Assembly: GCF_005222835.1 (NCBI RefSeq)
Contig: NZ_STGA01000004.1
Span: 62,001 to 126,000 of the forward strand
Source of the DNA: Rhizobium sp. FKY42
GTDB taxonomy: Bacteria; Pseudomonadota; Alphaproteobacteria; Rhizobiales; Rhizobiaceae
Length of the DNA: 64,000 nt
Reading direction: 5' to 3'
In this document: positions 42,076 to 49,713 of the stretch, piece by piece
Position numbering within the stretch: the first letter of the stretch is position 1
Layout: each line of letters begins with the position of its first letter
Translations under genes and position numbers: made by a program
The notes under the pieces: model-generated
The model's database searches: none
Told to the model about the DNA's origin: nothing
What the model saw: the letters and a program-made list of their open reading frames with translations, nothing else

Positions 42076-42663
42076 ATGAGCCTGGACTATTTGACTCGTG
42101 CGGTGAAGATGGGTCAGCGCAGCCGTCGGCGGATGCGCAAGCATGGGCAGAACATGAAGGGCGACAGGCTCTGGAGCCGCGAGGAGGAGGCGGTGCTGAT
42201 TGCTCATCAAGGCGAGTACGATCTGATGAGCAAGCTTCTGCCGCACCGTTCGCGCGCCGCGATTGCCAGTCGCTGCCAGTTGCTCGGATTGAGGCGGAAA
42301 GTGCATGTCTGGACAGCGGCAGAACTTGCCAAGCTGAGGCGGCTTTATCCCGTTGCCAGCGTCCAGGAAATCGAAGAGGCCTTTCCGCACTCCAGTTGGA
42401 CAAATATCTGCCAGGTGGCGCGCTACCACGGATTTTGTCGCGCGGTAAGATCAGCATACAGAAGCACGGGTCATCCCGCACTCGATGACGTGCGCAAGCG
42501 TTGCCTGGAAATTCGCTGGACGATGAAGGATCTCGACAAGGCGGCTCGTACTGGGTGCTATTTCCAGCGGGCGGGGTGGATCGGCAAAAAGATAAACTAT
42601 CGAGCACTCGGGCGTGCCATTGAGGCATTGGGCGGCGTTATCGAATGCCGATGGAAAGAATAG
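42076..42663 (+). CDS. SANT/Myb-like DNA-binding protein
   Basis: A 195-residue basic protein with two tandem helix-turn-helix units: LWSREEEAVLIAHQGEYDLM...AAIASRCQLLGLRR (about residues 32-75) and VWTAAELAKLRRLYPVAS...NICQVARYHGFCRA (about 78-122). Both have the Trp-start and spacing of SANT/Myb-like domains, as in bacterial and phage regulators. A third C-terminal basic part is of unknown function. GAGGTGAGCG precedes the ATG. It lies just outside the prophage-like element, so it may be host or an older mobile remnant. Confidence 0.7.
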   Translation: MSLDYLTRAVKMGQRSRRRMRKHGQNMKGDRLWSREEEAVLIAHQGEYDLMSKLLPHRSRAAIASRCQLLGLRRKVHVWTAAELAKLRRLYPVASVQEIEEAFPHSSWTNICQVARYHGFCRAVRSAYRSTGHPALDDVRKRCLEIRWTMKDLDKAARTGCYFQRAGWIGKKINYRALGRAIEALGGVIECRWKE

Positions 42664-42725
42664 CCTTGGCCCTCCGGCCTGTTCATGTTCACGAGAGCGA
42701 ACGGAATTTCGTGCCTAGAAACCAA

Positions 42726-42756
42726 AAGGCCTCCAGATCGCTCTGAAGGCCTTTTT
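42726..42756 (-). terminator. Intrinsic terminator, probably that of tRNA-Val before the insertion
   Basis: AAGGCCT (42726-42732) and AGGCCTT (42747-42753) form the base of a hairpin, with inner CAG/CTG pairing, and T/A runs on both sides. It lies 6 bases outside the left 50-bp repeat. On the chromosome without the element it would sit directly after the 3' end of tRNA-Val, which reads leftward. Confidence 0.75.
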
Positions 42757-42761
42757 GAATG

Positions 42762-42811
42762 GGAATGGTGGGCGTGACAAGGATCGAACTTGTGACCCCT
42801 ACGATGTCAAC
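42762..42811. repeat. Left attachment repeat (tRNA-Val 3' fragment)
   Basis: A 50-bp copy identical to 52865-52914, beginning GGAATGGTGGGCGTGACAAG and ending GATGTCAAC. It holds the CCA end, acceptor, T arm and anticodon-stem half of tRNA-Val, without the 5' half, so it is a remnant created by integration. Confidence 0.92.
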
Positions 42812-42907
42812 AACGCTAGCTTGCCGGAAAGACCGCATAGCTCGGTCCATCCAAGCCAGCAACCCAACGTTTCTGGTAAGCTTTCGGATAAGTTCTGTGG
42901 GCATAAA

Positions 42908-43075
42908 ATGGGCGGGCATGGTTCCATTCAGGCCGCTGCCCTCTGGCTTCACCAGCACCGCAACGAACTGACAGGGCCGGTTTTCCCTGCCCTGAAAGAG
43001 CGGTTCGGCCTTCGCAATCTTGAGGCTATCGAGGCAGCGAAGCAGGCCCACGCTCTGGCCTATCCGGGGGCGTGA
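42908..43075 (+). CDS. Small helical protein, first gene of the satellite
   Basis: A 55-residue protein (MGGHGSIQAAALWLHQHRNE start) with PVFPALKERFGLRNLEAIEAAK, a segment that recurs in small proteins at the start of alphaproteobacterial prophages. Probably helical; function unknown. It is too short for usual gene finders and is often merged with the tRNA fragment upstream, but composition and position (3 bases before the next ATG) support it. The ribosome site is weak. Confidence 0.6.
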   Translation: MGGHGSIQAAALWLHQHRNELTGPVFPALKERFGLRNLEAIEAAKQAHALAYPGA

Positions 43076-43077
43076 CA

Positions 43078-43902
43078 ATGGCGATCCTCGAAGAGAACGA
43101 TATCCTGTTTGCGCACAAGGCGCTGAACATCATGTCCGGCCTTACAGAGGCCACGCGGCGCGTTGCAGGCGCGATCATCGACCACTTCAACAAGAAGACA
43201 GGCCAATGTGATCCAAGCATTGATCGTCTCGCGGCGATGCTTGGCATCAACAGGGCGACGGTGATCCGTGCAACAGAGACGCTTCACGAACTTGGCTTGA
43301 TCCAGAAGGATAGCCACGGCGGCAAGGCCCACCGTGCCAGCTATCTGCCGAACTGGGATCACTTCCGCTTCATCGTTGCAGAATGGGCGGCGAGGATGAA
43401 GACCGGGGATCGTCCGACGAAGAGCAATCAGCCTGCAAAACCGGCTGTTCCAAAGGTCGCAAGCTTGCAACGTTCACAGTCGCAAGGCTGCGACGTTGAA
43501 GGTCGCAGGGATGCGACACAAACCAATAGAATAAACCAATCGAAGGAACCAATCGAAACGGCGCGTGTGGAAACGGCAGGGCAGGAACCGCCTTCCCGGC
43601 CTTCGTCGCGGCTGTTGCGTCGGCTCTGGAGAGGGAGCAAGCCGGACGCGCAGCGATCCATGCTCTTGCCCATCACGGGCGGTGGAAGTCCCAGCCATGC
43701 GGATGCTGCCAAGGGGGCAGCTGAACGGCGCTGGCTGGAGCAAGTCCATGCTCTCGGCCTGACGGTGCAAGGCGACGTAATCGAGTGGATGAACGCCGAC
43801 AGGCAGGAAGCCGCAACGCAAGCCGAAATGAAACGACGCGGCGGCGGCTTGGCCTTCATCGTCTCGGCAATGCAGAACGAGAGGATGCGGGCGCATGGCT
43901 AA
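43078..43902 (+). CDS. Winged helix-turn-helix protein, replication- or regulation-related
   Basis: A 274-residue protein. Residues 20-85 form a winged HTH (QCDPSIDRLAAMLGINRATV, IRATETLHELGLIQKDSHGG) like those in phage replication initiators and RepA/helix-turn-helix proteins. The middle is a low-complexity linker and the C-terminus (GAAERRWLEQVHALGLTVQG) is helical. It may be the element's replication or early regulatory protein; no helicase or primase motif is visible. A GTG two codons upstream is an alternative start. It overlaps the HNH gene by 8 bases. Confidence 0.7.
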   Translation: MAILEENDILFAHKALNIMSGLTEATRRVAGAIIDHFNKKTGQCDPSIDRLAAMLGINRATVIRATETLHELGLIQKDSHGGKAHRASYLPNWDHFRFIVAEWAARMKTGDRPTKSNQPAKPAVPKVASLQRSQSQGCDVEGRRDATQTNRINQSKEPIETARVETAGQEPPSRPSSRLLRRLWRGSKPDAQRSMLLPITGGGSPSHADAAKGAAERRWLEQVHALGLTVQGDVIEWMNADRQEAATQAEMKRRGGGLAFIVSAMQNERMRAHG

Positions 43903-44266
43903 CTGGCCCTACAACACGACCGCATGGCGCAAGCTGCGGGCCGCGAAGCTGAAGGCATCGCCGCTTTGCCAGCACTGCAAGGAACGTGGGCTGCTGAAGC
44001 CTGCAAAAGCCGTGGATCATAACACGCCCATCAATCGAGGCGGTGAACCGTTCCCTGATCTCGATGGCCTGACCTCACTCTGTGAGCCTTGCCACAACGA
44101 AAAGACCGCGAACCAAGACCGAAGCACGGCGAAACCGTTCGCCCGAAGGTTCAAGGGCTTCGATGCTGAAGGCAATCCGCTCGACAAGCGCGATGATTGG
44201 CACGGCAATGGCGTAGAAAAATATTCTACTCAAGGGGTGGGGGCGGGTGAAATCACCACGGATTGA
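43895..44266 (+). CDS. HNH endonuclease
   Basis: A 123-residue phage-type HNH nuclease. Zinc ligands lie in LCQHCKERG and SLCEPCHNEKT, and the HNH core is AVDHNTPINRGG. Such proteins sit beside terminase genes in HK97-like phages and are needed with TerL for packaging cleavage. It is 108 bases upstream of terL, the normal position. Confidence 0.9.
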   Translation: MANWPYNTTAWRKLRAAKLKASPLCQHCKERGLLKPAKAVDHNTPINRGGEPFPDLDGLTSLCEPCHNEKTANQDRSTAKPFARRFKGFDAEGNPLDKRDDWHGNGVEKYSTQGVGAGEITTD

Positions 44267-44374
44267 GGGGGCTGGACCGAGGGGGGAGTCGGGGGGATAC
44301 TTAGTTTTACCCTCTCAAGAGCCTGATAACACAGAAAATTCCTCTACGAGAAAAATTATTCCAAAGGGTGCGAA

Positions 44375-46000
44375 ATGGCGGTTCGGGGTATAGGCGCGAA
44401 GGCTCTTTCAGAGCGCGGCAAGATCAAAGTTAGGCCAGTGAAGCCGTGGGAAGTGGATGGCTTGAGCCGTGCGGGCCGCGTGGTCGCCTTCCTCGAAGAT
44501 TTGCCGATCACGGCGGGCAAGCTGGCAGGGCAGATGATGAAGCTTCGCCCATGGCAGCGCGAATTTATCGAGGCGGTTTATGCGGAAGACGGCGAAGGAC
44601 GTCGGCCAGTGCGCACGGCGGTGCTTTCCATGGGCCGGAAGAATGGCAAAACCCAAATCGCGGCGGGCCTTGCGCTGTGTCACTTGATGGGGCCGGAAGC
44701 GGAACCGCGTGGCGAGGTCTATTCAGCAGCCCTGACGCGCGATCAGGCGGCAAAGCTGTTTCAGGAAATGGTTGCCATCCTCGAAGCCCATGAGGAACTG
44801 AACGACAGGGCGAATGTCATCAAGTTCTCGAAGCAGGTGGAAGTTCTGTTCGGAGATGGCGCGGGTTCGCTCTATGCGGCGCTCTCTGCCGATGCCGGTT
44901 CGAAAATGGGTCTCTCGCCTTCCTTCGTCGTCTATGACGAACTTGGCAGCGCACCGAACCGCGATCTCTTCGACGCGCTCGACACAGCCACAGGTGCGCG
45001 TGATAACCCGCTGATGGTCTGTATCTCGACACAGGCGGCGGCGGATCACCATGTTCTTTCCGAACTGATAGATTACGGCCTTCGTGTCCAGTCGGGCGAT
45101 GTGGATGATCCAAGCTTTCACCTGACGCTCTATGCAGCGCCACAGGATGCCGACCCGTGGAGCCGTGAGGCGTGGACGGCGGCAAATCCGGCGCTGGGTG
45201 ACTTCCGCTCTCTGGATGACGTCCAGCGGCAGGCAGCGCAGGCGCGGCTTGTGCCGTCGAAAGAAAGCGCCTTCCGCAACCTGATCTTGAACCAGCGAGT
45301 TTCCGCCAATGCGCGTTTCATCCACAAGGCGGAATGGGACCGCTGTAACGAGCCTGTAGACCTCAAGGCGCTGCAAGGGCGCGAATGCTATGGCGGGCTT
45401 GATTTGTCCGGCTCTCGCGATCTCACGGCCTTCGTGATGGTGTTTCCGGGCGAAAGCGGGCGTTTTCAGGTGTTGTCACGCTTCTTCATGCCAGAGAACA
45501 ATATCGAAGAGCGTTCGAACGAGGACCGCGTGCCTTACAAGCTGTGGGCAGATCAGGGTTATATCACCTTGATACCTGGCAGCACGATCGATCCAAGCTT
45601 CGTCGCTCATGAGGTATTCAACGCCTCACAGACCTATGACCTGAAGACGGTCGCCTTCGACCGCTGGCGTATCGAGGAATTTAAGCGACAACTGGGCCTG
45701 TTCGGCGGCAATATCCCGCTGGAGCCGTTCGGGCAGGGCTTCAAGGACTTTTCGCCCGCCGTCGATATGCTGGAGCGCACGGTTGCGGAACGGCTTCTGC
45801 AACATGGTGGAAATCCGGTGTTGAACATGTGCGCCGCGAATGCCGTGGTAACCCGCGATCCGGCTGGAGGACGAAAGCTGGACAAGAGCAAGGCAACGGG
45901 CCGAATCGATGGCCTTGTGGCGCTGGCAATGGCCTTGCAGGTCAGTGGAAGGCATGAACCGGAAGCGTTGCCGTTATGCCTGCTAGAACTCATGGATTGA
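44375..46000 (+). CDS. terL: Phage terminase large subunit
   Basis: A 541-residue packaging motor of the Terminase_1 family. The ATPase has Walker A SMGRKNGKTQ and Walker B FVVYDELG; the C-terminal nuclease has acidic residues in YGGLDLSGSRDL and near the end (TGRIDGLVALAMAL). It translocates DNA into heads. No recognisable small terminase subunit precedes it. A strong hairpin follows. It is separated from the capsid genes by the regulatory block, an unusual layout. Confidence 0.94.
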   Translation: MAVRGIGAKALSERGKIKVRPVKPWEVDGLSRAGRVVAFLEDLPITAGKLAGQMMKLRPWQREFIEAVYAEDGEGRRPVRTAVLSMGRKNGKTQIAAGLALCHLMGPEAEPRGEVYSAALTRDQAAKLFQEMVAILEAHEELNDRANVIKFSKQVEVLFGDGAGSLYAALSADAGSKMGLSPSFVVYDELGSAPNRDLFDALDTATGARDNPLMVCISTQAAADHHVLSELIDYGLRVQSGDVDDPSFHLTLYAAPQDADPWSREAWTAANPALGDFRSLDDVQRQAAQARLVPSKESAFRNLILNQRVSANARFIHKAEWDRCNEPVDLKALQGRECYGGLDLSGSRDLTAFVMVFPGESGRFQVLSRFFMPENNIEERSNEDRVPYKLWADQGYITLIPGSTIDPSFVAHEVFNASQTYDLKTVAFDRWRIEEFKRQLGLFGGNIPLEPFGQGFKDFSPAVDMLERTVAERLLQHGGNPVLNMCAANAVVTRDPAGGRKLDKSKATGRIDGLVALAMALQVSGRHEPEALPLCLLELMD

Positions 46001-46003
46001 GCG

Positions 46004-46032
46004 GGAAAGCGTCTTCGCCGAAGACGCTTTCC
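46004..46032 (+). terminator. Strong hairpin after terL
   Basis: GGAAAGCGTCTTC pairs perfectly with GAAGACGCTTTCC (13 bp) around GCC, 3 bases after the terL stop. There is no T run, so it may be an mRNA-stabilising or Rho-assisted end. It also faces the leftward repressor operon. Confidence 0.65.
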
Positions 46033-46148
46033 GTAAGCGCAAATACAGATTTGCAGAAAATCGGAAATACAGAAAACCGGATTTGCGAAAATATCCGGTA
46101 AGTCAAAATATCTGGTTCGCGGTGGGGAAATTCCCCACCTGCATCGAA

Positions 46149-46259
46149 TCAATGGGAATGGCGCTCACGGTCTTTGCGAGTGAAATAAAACACGGCAGCG
46201 CCCATGATCAGGCCACCAACCGGAACAATCATGAAAAGGGCAAACTGTTCGATGCTCAT
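46149..46259 (-). CDS. 36-residue single-helix membrane protein
   Basis: A very small frame: MSIEQFALFMIVPVGGLIMG, then AAVFYFTRKDRERHSH. One membrane helix with a charged C-terminal tail. AAAGGGATGAAGCC precedes the ATG. It lies 58 bases after the two-gene repressor operon on the same strand. Single-helix peptides of this kind can be toxins, lysis or superinfection factors, but no function can be assigned. It is below usual gene-length cut-offs. Confidence 0.6.
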   Translation of the reverse strand: MSIEQFALFMIVPVGGLIMGAAVFYFTRKDRERHSH

Positions 46260-46317
46260 GGCTTCATCCCTTTCAGGGATCGTCTTGCCAGCAAATGTAA
46301 TGCAGTTGCGGCAAATA

Positions 46318-46539
46318 TCAGTCTGTTGAATTTTTACGGTTTGCCATTGAAGCGTCTTGCATGGCGTCTTCGAGCGACTTTATTGCTCCATCAAAGTCTG
46401 CGAGTCGCGCAAGTGCAGCAAAAACAAATCCGTGTTCGTTCTTCTCAAAATAATCTTCGATAAAATCCAGTCGTTCTTGGCGAAGTAAAGCGATTTGAGA
46501 ATTGATTTTCTCAATAAAATTGGAGTCGTAGTTTGGCAT
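46318..46539 (-). CDS. Hypothetical helical protein in the repressor operon
   Basis: A 73-residue acidic protein (NYDSNFIEKINSQIALLRQE), predicted mostly helical with possible coiled coil. It starts 2 bases after the repressor stop, so it is translated with it. No family is recognised; it could be an antirepressor or a modulator of the repressor. Confidence 0.65.
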   Translation of the reverse strand: MPNYDSNFIEKINSQIALLRQERLDFIEDYFEKNEHGFVFAALARLADFDGAIKSLEDAMQDASMANRKNSTD

Positions 46540-46541
46540 CG

Positions 46542-46778
46542 CTAATCTAATTCCTTTTTCTTCAGTCTAACGCCTGGGCCTTCACCATTTTCCGCAACGA
46601 AGATAACGCCCGCGGCTTCAAGTGCGGCCTGCATTGCGGCTTCCGCATCAGGAGAAACTTTTCTCCGCTCTTTTTCAAAATCCACAACCGTAGACAAACC
46701 AAACCCGGCAGCTTTTGCAAGCTCAAGCTGCTTCCAGTCTATCAGAGCGCGAGCGGCGCGACATTGTGCGGGCGTCAT
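46542..46778 (-). CDS. XRE-family (CI/Cro-like) repressor
   Basis: A 78-residue protein with a single HTH: CRAARALIDWKQLELAKAAG then FGLSTVVDFEKERRKVS. The sequence is typical of short alphaproteobacterial phage regulators of the XRE family. It lacks a CI-type cleavage domain, so induction would not be by self-cleavage. It starts 5 bases from an operator-like site and diverges from the 46867 gene; it probably represses that promoter and its own. Confidence 0.88.
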   Translation of the reverse strand: MTPAQCRAARALIDWKQLELAKAAGFGLSTVVDFEKERRKVSPDAEAAMQAALEAAGVIFVAENGEGPGVRLKKKELD

Positions 46779-46782
46779 TGAT

Positions 46783-46835
46783 CAATAATTTTTGTTGACG
46801 GTTTCATTGGCGTAAGTTACCAACAATAATTGTTG
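46783..46835. promoter_or_regulatory. Paired operators of the satellite's repressor switch
   Basis: O2 (46821-46835), CAACAATAATTGTTG, is a perfect 15-bp inverted repeat. O1 (46783-46797), CAATAATTTTTGTTG, is an imperfect version. Centres are 38 bases apart. A rightward -35 TTGACG (46795-46800) overlaps O1, and after 17 bases the -10-like TACCAA (46818-46823) overlaps O2, so binding at either would block it. O1 also abuts the repressor start. Confidence 0.7.
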
Positions 46836-46866
46836 ATTACCACATCATTTGACAAGGAGCAACGCG

Positions 46867-47178
46867 ATGGGGAACCATTTTCGCGAACCGGTAAACCATG
46901 CCTCGATGTCGAGGCGGGCATTTATTGGCGCTGCCATTGCAGGCAGTGCATCGGTTACGGCGGCGGAAGCAGTCGCCATGCAACCGCCCTTAGCGGACCC
47001 ACTGGCGAACCTTTCGCCAGAAGAGCGAATCGCCCACCACATGAAGGCAATCAATGAAATCGTGCTCGCCATGGGGACGCCAGAAGGAAACGGCGGCAGG
47101 CGCTTCGATGGCGAAAAGTTCAAGGTGATCACAGACCCGGCATTCACGATCTATCTGACGAAGGCGTTGTGCAGTTGA
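46867..47178 (+). CDS. Small protein with a twin-arginine-like signal
   Basis: A 103-residue protein. Near the N-terminus SMSRRAFIGAAIAGSASV resembles a Tat signal (SRRxF plus hydrophobic stretch), followed by a helical region LSPEERIAHHMKAINEIVLA. AAGGAG lies before the ATG at 46867. It is the first rightward gene from the repressor switch. An exported protein in this position is unexpected; it could be cargo, or the motif could be fortuitous. No family function is known. Confidence 0.65.
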   Translation: MGNHFREPVNHASMSRRAFIGAAIAGSASVTAAEAVAMQPPLADPLANLSPEERIAHHMKAINEIVLAMGTPEGNGGRRFDGEKFKVITDPAFTIYLTKALCS

Positions 47179-47271
47179 GGTAATGAGGGTTTTATTTGCA
47201 AAACGTACAAATGAAATTGACGCGCCGTTTTTAACTGTGTATCGTGCAAATGAAACACAGGATTAGTCGTT

Positions 47272-47958
47272 ATGGCACTTTTAAGCGAACTTGTTGCGGT
47301 CTGCGAACAGCACCAACTTGATGGGAAAGCCACATTGAACGTGTTTGCGCGCCGTCTTCGTGAGGCAGGACGAATTTCTCAGGCTGGTCGCGGACGTGGA
47401 GCCGCCCATATGACGGCTTTGGATGCTGCTCGTTTCCTCATCGCATGCGCCGCGACAGACCAACCCGAACGGGCCGTGGAAGCGGAAAGCGTTTTCAGCA
47501 ATCTGAAGTGTGGCCACGAACTGATGCGAGAGGAAAACGCCTTGATTGCATCGAAAGACGTGCCCACGCTCGATTTGGCCTTGGCCCGGGCAATACACCT
47601 TTTAGGAACGGGTGAAATTGATGCCGCCGACAAAGCGGAGCACGAAAGAAGATTTCCCGGCATTCCACGCATTACGAGTAGCGAAACGTTTGCGGTTTGG
47701 CTGATAGTTAGACGTAGCTCGGTTGGTGCAAATATTCGCGTGCTTGGTACGGAGCTTATCTATCAGCACCCAATTCTTTCCGACTTGGTTGCAAGCGTCA
47801 ATCGTTTCGAACCATTTGATAATCAGCTTGCTTTGAGCGAGCGTTTAGATCGCGAAACTCACCAATTTCGGACAGGCAAGAACCTTTCCGCTGAGTTGAA
47901 GTATCCATTACTTCAGGCCGTGGGCAGGCTGATCGTCGGAGGCAGACGCCTCGATTAA
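47272..47958 (+). CDS. Phage protein with HTH-like N-terminus, candidate small terminase or regulator
   Basis: A 228-residue protein. The N-terminal 70 residues (ATLNVFARRLREAGRISQAG, then RGRGAAHMTALDAARFLI) are of a type common in alphaproteobacterial prophages near packaging genes and look DNA-binding. The rest is unknown. As no TerS is recognised elsewhere in the element, this is a candidate for that role, but a regulatory function fits as well. AGGA lies about nine bases before the ATG. Confidence 0.6.
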   Translation: MALLSELVAVCEQHQLDGKATLNVFARRLREAGRISQAGRGRGAAHMTALDAARFLIACAATDQPERAVEAESVFSNLKCGHELMREENALIASKDVPTLDLALARAIHLLGTGEIDAADKAEHERRFPGIPRITSSETFAVWLIVRRSSVGANIRVLGTELIYQHPILSDLVASVNRFEPFDNQLALSERLDRETHQFRTGKNLSAELKYPLLQAVGRLIVGGRRLD

Positions 47959-48154
47959 CCCATTCCCCGCGCCATCAAGCGACGGCTCCGCCAGCGAGCC
48001 TAAAACGGAAAGCGCCCCTCTGGGGTGCGGGGTGAAGAAAAGCAGACAAGGGGCGCAGGCTGGCGATTTTTCCGCCGATTTCGGCATCAACCAACTTAAC
48101 CACATACGCTTGATTTTTCTTCGACGGTTTTCACTCCCCTTCGAGGAACATAAA

Positions 48155-49390
48155 ATGAAAAGATTGATTGAATTGCGCGAAAAGCGGGCCTCAAAAATCG
48201 CGGAAATGCGCGGCCTCCATGCAAAGACGGCGCTGGAGAGCAACGAAGAACAGCGTTTCAAGACGCTGGAGACGGAAGTTACCGAACTTGATGGGCAGAT
48301 TGCCCGTGAGGAACGCATGGCAGCCTTCGAGCGCGAGGAGCAGCGCGGCGAAGAAGTTCACGGCGGCGAATTTGGCCGCGAACTGCGTGGTTACTCCGTA
48401 GCAAACGCCATTATGGGCGCTATGAACGGTCGCCTGACGGGCCGTGAAGCGGAAATCGATCAGGAATTGAAGCGGGGCCGCGAAAGCCGTTCCGGCGCTT
48501 CCGGTGTCGCGGTTTCGGTTCCCACGCAAATCCTACTCGGTACGGAACAGCGTAGCCAGACGGTCGGAACGCCTTCGGCAGGCGGTTACACCGTCGCCAC
48601 CAACCTTGCAGCCGTTGCGGATCGCTTCCGCCCTGCTCTGCGGGTGGAAGCCATGGGCGCGACCGTTCTTCGTGGCCTGACAGGAAATCTTGACCTTCCG
48701 AACCTCGAGTCCAGCGGCTCGGCGTCCTGGGTGACGGAAAACGGCAATGCCAACCGCTCGAGCTTGACCTTTGGCAAGAATTCGATGGGGCCTAAGACGG
48801 TAGCAGCCGAATACGGCCTTTCGCGTCGTCTGATGCTGCAATCCAGCAGCGCGATTGAGGGCATCCTCCGTAGTGATCTCGGTTTCCTTCTCGCTCAGGC
48901 GCTTGATCTGGCTGCCATGAATGGCAGCGGCACGGGTGCGGAACCGCTTGGCCTGCTGAATACTCAAGGCGTTGAAAAGATCGCCAGCGTGACCGCCTTG
49001 AGCGACACGGCGGCAAACCTGATTGCGGCGCTGGAGCTTGACGATGTGACGGGAACCGCAGCGTTCCTGACGCATCCGAAGGTTATGCAGCTCGCACGCA
49101 AGCTGAAGGATGCAAACGGGCGGGCCATTCCGCAAGCTGAAACCTTCCACAGCCAGCGTGTTGAGGTCTCCACTCAGGTTCCGGCGAACCTCGGTTCCGG
49201 CAATGACAAGGCGGCGATGATCTTTGGTCAGTGGGGTGAATTGTACCTGGGTTATTGGTCGGCGGTGGATATCCTGATCAACCCCTATCACCCGGACGTT
49301 GCTTCGAATGGCGGCGCTCTTCTCCATGCCTTCCTTGATGCCGATGTGGCGGTTCGCCATCCGAAGGCATTCGCCTATTCGGAGATTTGA
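48155..49390 (+). CDS. HK97-family major capsid protein
   Basis: A 411-residue protein of the HK97 gp5 family. Residues 1-105 are a charged, coiled-coil scaffolding (delta) domain, MKRLIELREKRASKIAEMRG; from about 130 comes the capsid fold with GGYTVATNLAAVADRFRPAL, ASWVTENGNANRSSLTF and NGSGTGAEPLGLLN. The start at 48155 has GAGGAA. The scaffold would be removed by the protease encoded two genes downstream. Confidence 0.93.
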   Translation: MKRLIELREKRASKIAEMRGLHAKTALESNEEQRFKTLETEVTELDGQIAREERMAAFEREEQRGEEVHGGEFGRELRGYSVANAIMGAMNGRLTGREAEIDQELKRGRESRSGASGVAVSVPTQILLGTEQRSQTVGTPSAGGYTVATNLAAVADRFRPALRVEAMGATVLRGLTGNLDLPNLESSGSASWVTENGNANRSSLTFGKNSMGPKTVAAEYGLSRRLMLQSSSAIEGILRSDLGFLLAQALDLAAMNGSGTGAEPLGLLNTQGVEKIASVTALSDTAANLIAALELDDVTGTAAFLTHPKVMQLARKLKDANGRAIPQAETFHSQRVEVSTQVPANLGSGNDKAAMIFGQWGELYLGYWSAVDILINPYHPDVASNGGALLHAFLDADVAVRHPKAFAYSEI

Positions 49391-49392
49391 TC

Positions 49393-49713
49393 ATGGTGAC
49401 GGTTGCCGACGCACGGCGATATCTTGGCAACCATCATACAGAGGACGCTGAAATTCAGCGTCTTCTTGATGCTTGCATCTCGCATCTTTCCAGTATCGGT
49501 GTTCAGGTTGACCCGATGCCATTGCCTGTCCGTGAAGCTGTCTACCTCATGGTCTCCGTGCTTCACTCGCGGACGGATCATCCGTTCGGAAGAAGCCGCG
49601 ACGAAGTCGAGGGTATCGGTTCCTACTCCTATTTCAGTCCCAAACTTATCGATGACGCGAACTGGCAGGTTATTCGGCTGCTGACGGACCCGCATCGCGA
49701 GGTATCTCTATGA
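49393..49713 (+). CDS. Head-tail connector (gp6-like) protein
   Basis: A 106-residue protein, VTVADARRYLGNHHTEDAEI being the start of the HK97 gp6/phage DNA-packaging connector family. It forms a ring beneath the portal to which tails attach. It follows the capsid gene by 2 bases and overlaps the protease gene by ATGA. Its presence implies heads prepared to accept a tail. Confidence 0.85.
   Translation: MVTVADARRYLGNHHTEDAEIQRLLDACISHLSSIGVQVDPMPLPVREAVYLMVSVLHSRTDHPFGRSRDEVEGIGSYSYFSPKLIDDANWQVIRLLTDPHREVSL

Noticed and set aside
42755..42907. Coding start of the first satellite gene inside the tRNA repeat
   Set aside because: The frame crosses the tRNA fragment, which is non-coding; the ATG at 42908 gives the prophage-type small protein instead.
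46033..46110. Short repeated motifs AAATACAGA and GATTTGC after terL, considered as replication iterons
   Set aside because: Copies are few, short and irregularly spaced; not enough to claim an origin.
46083..46463. 126-codon plus-strand frame after terL
   Set aside because: It is antisense to the small membrane peptide and the repressor-operon gene and lacks a ribosome site or family features.
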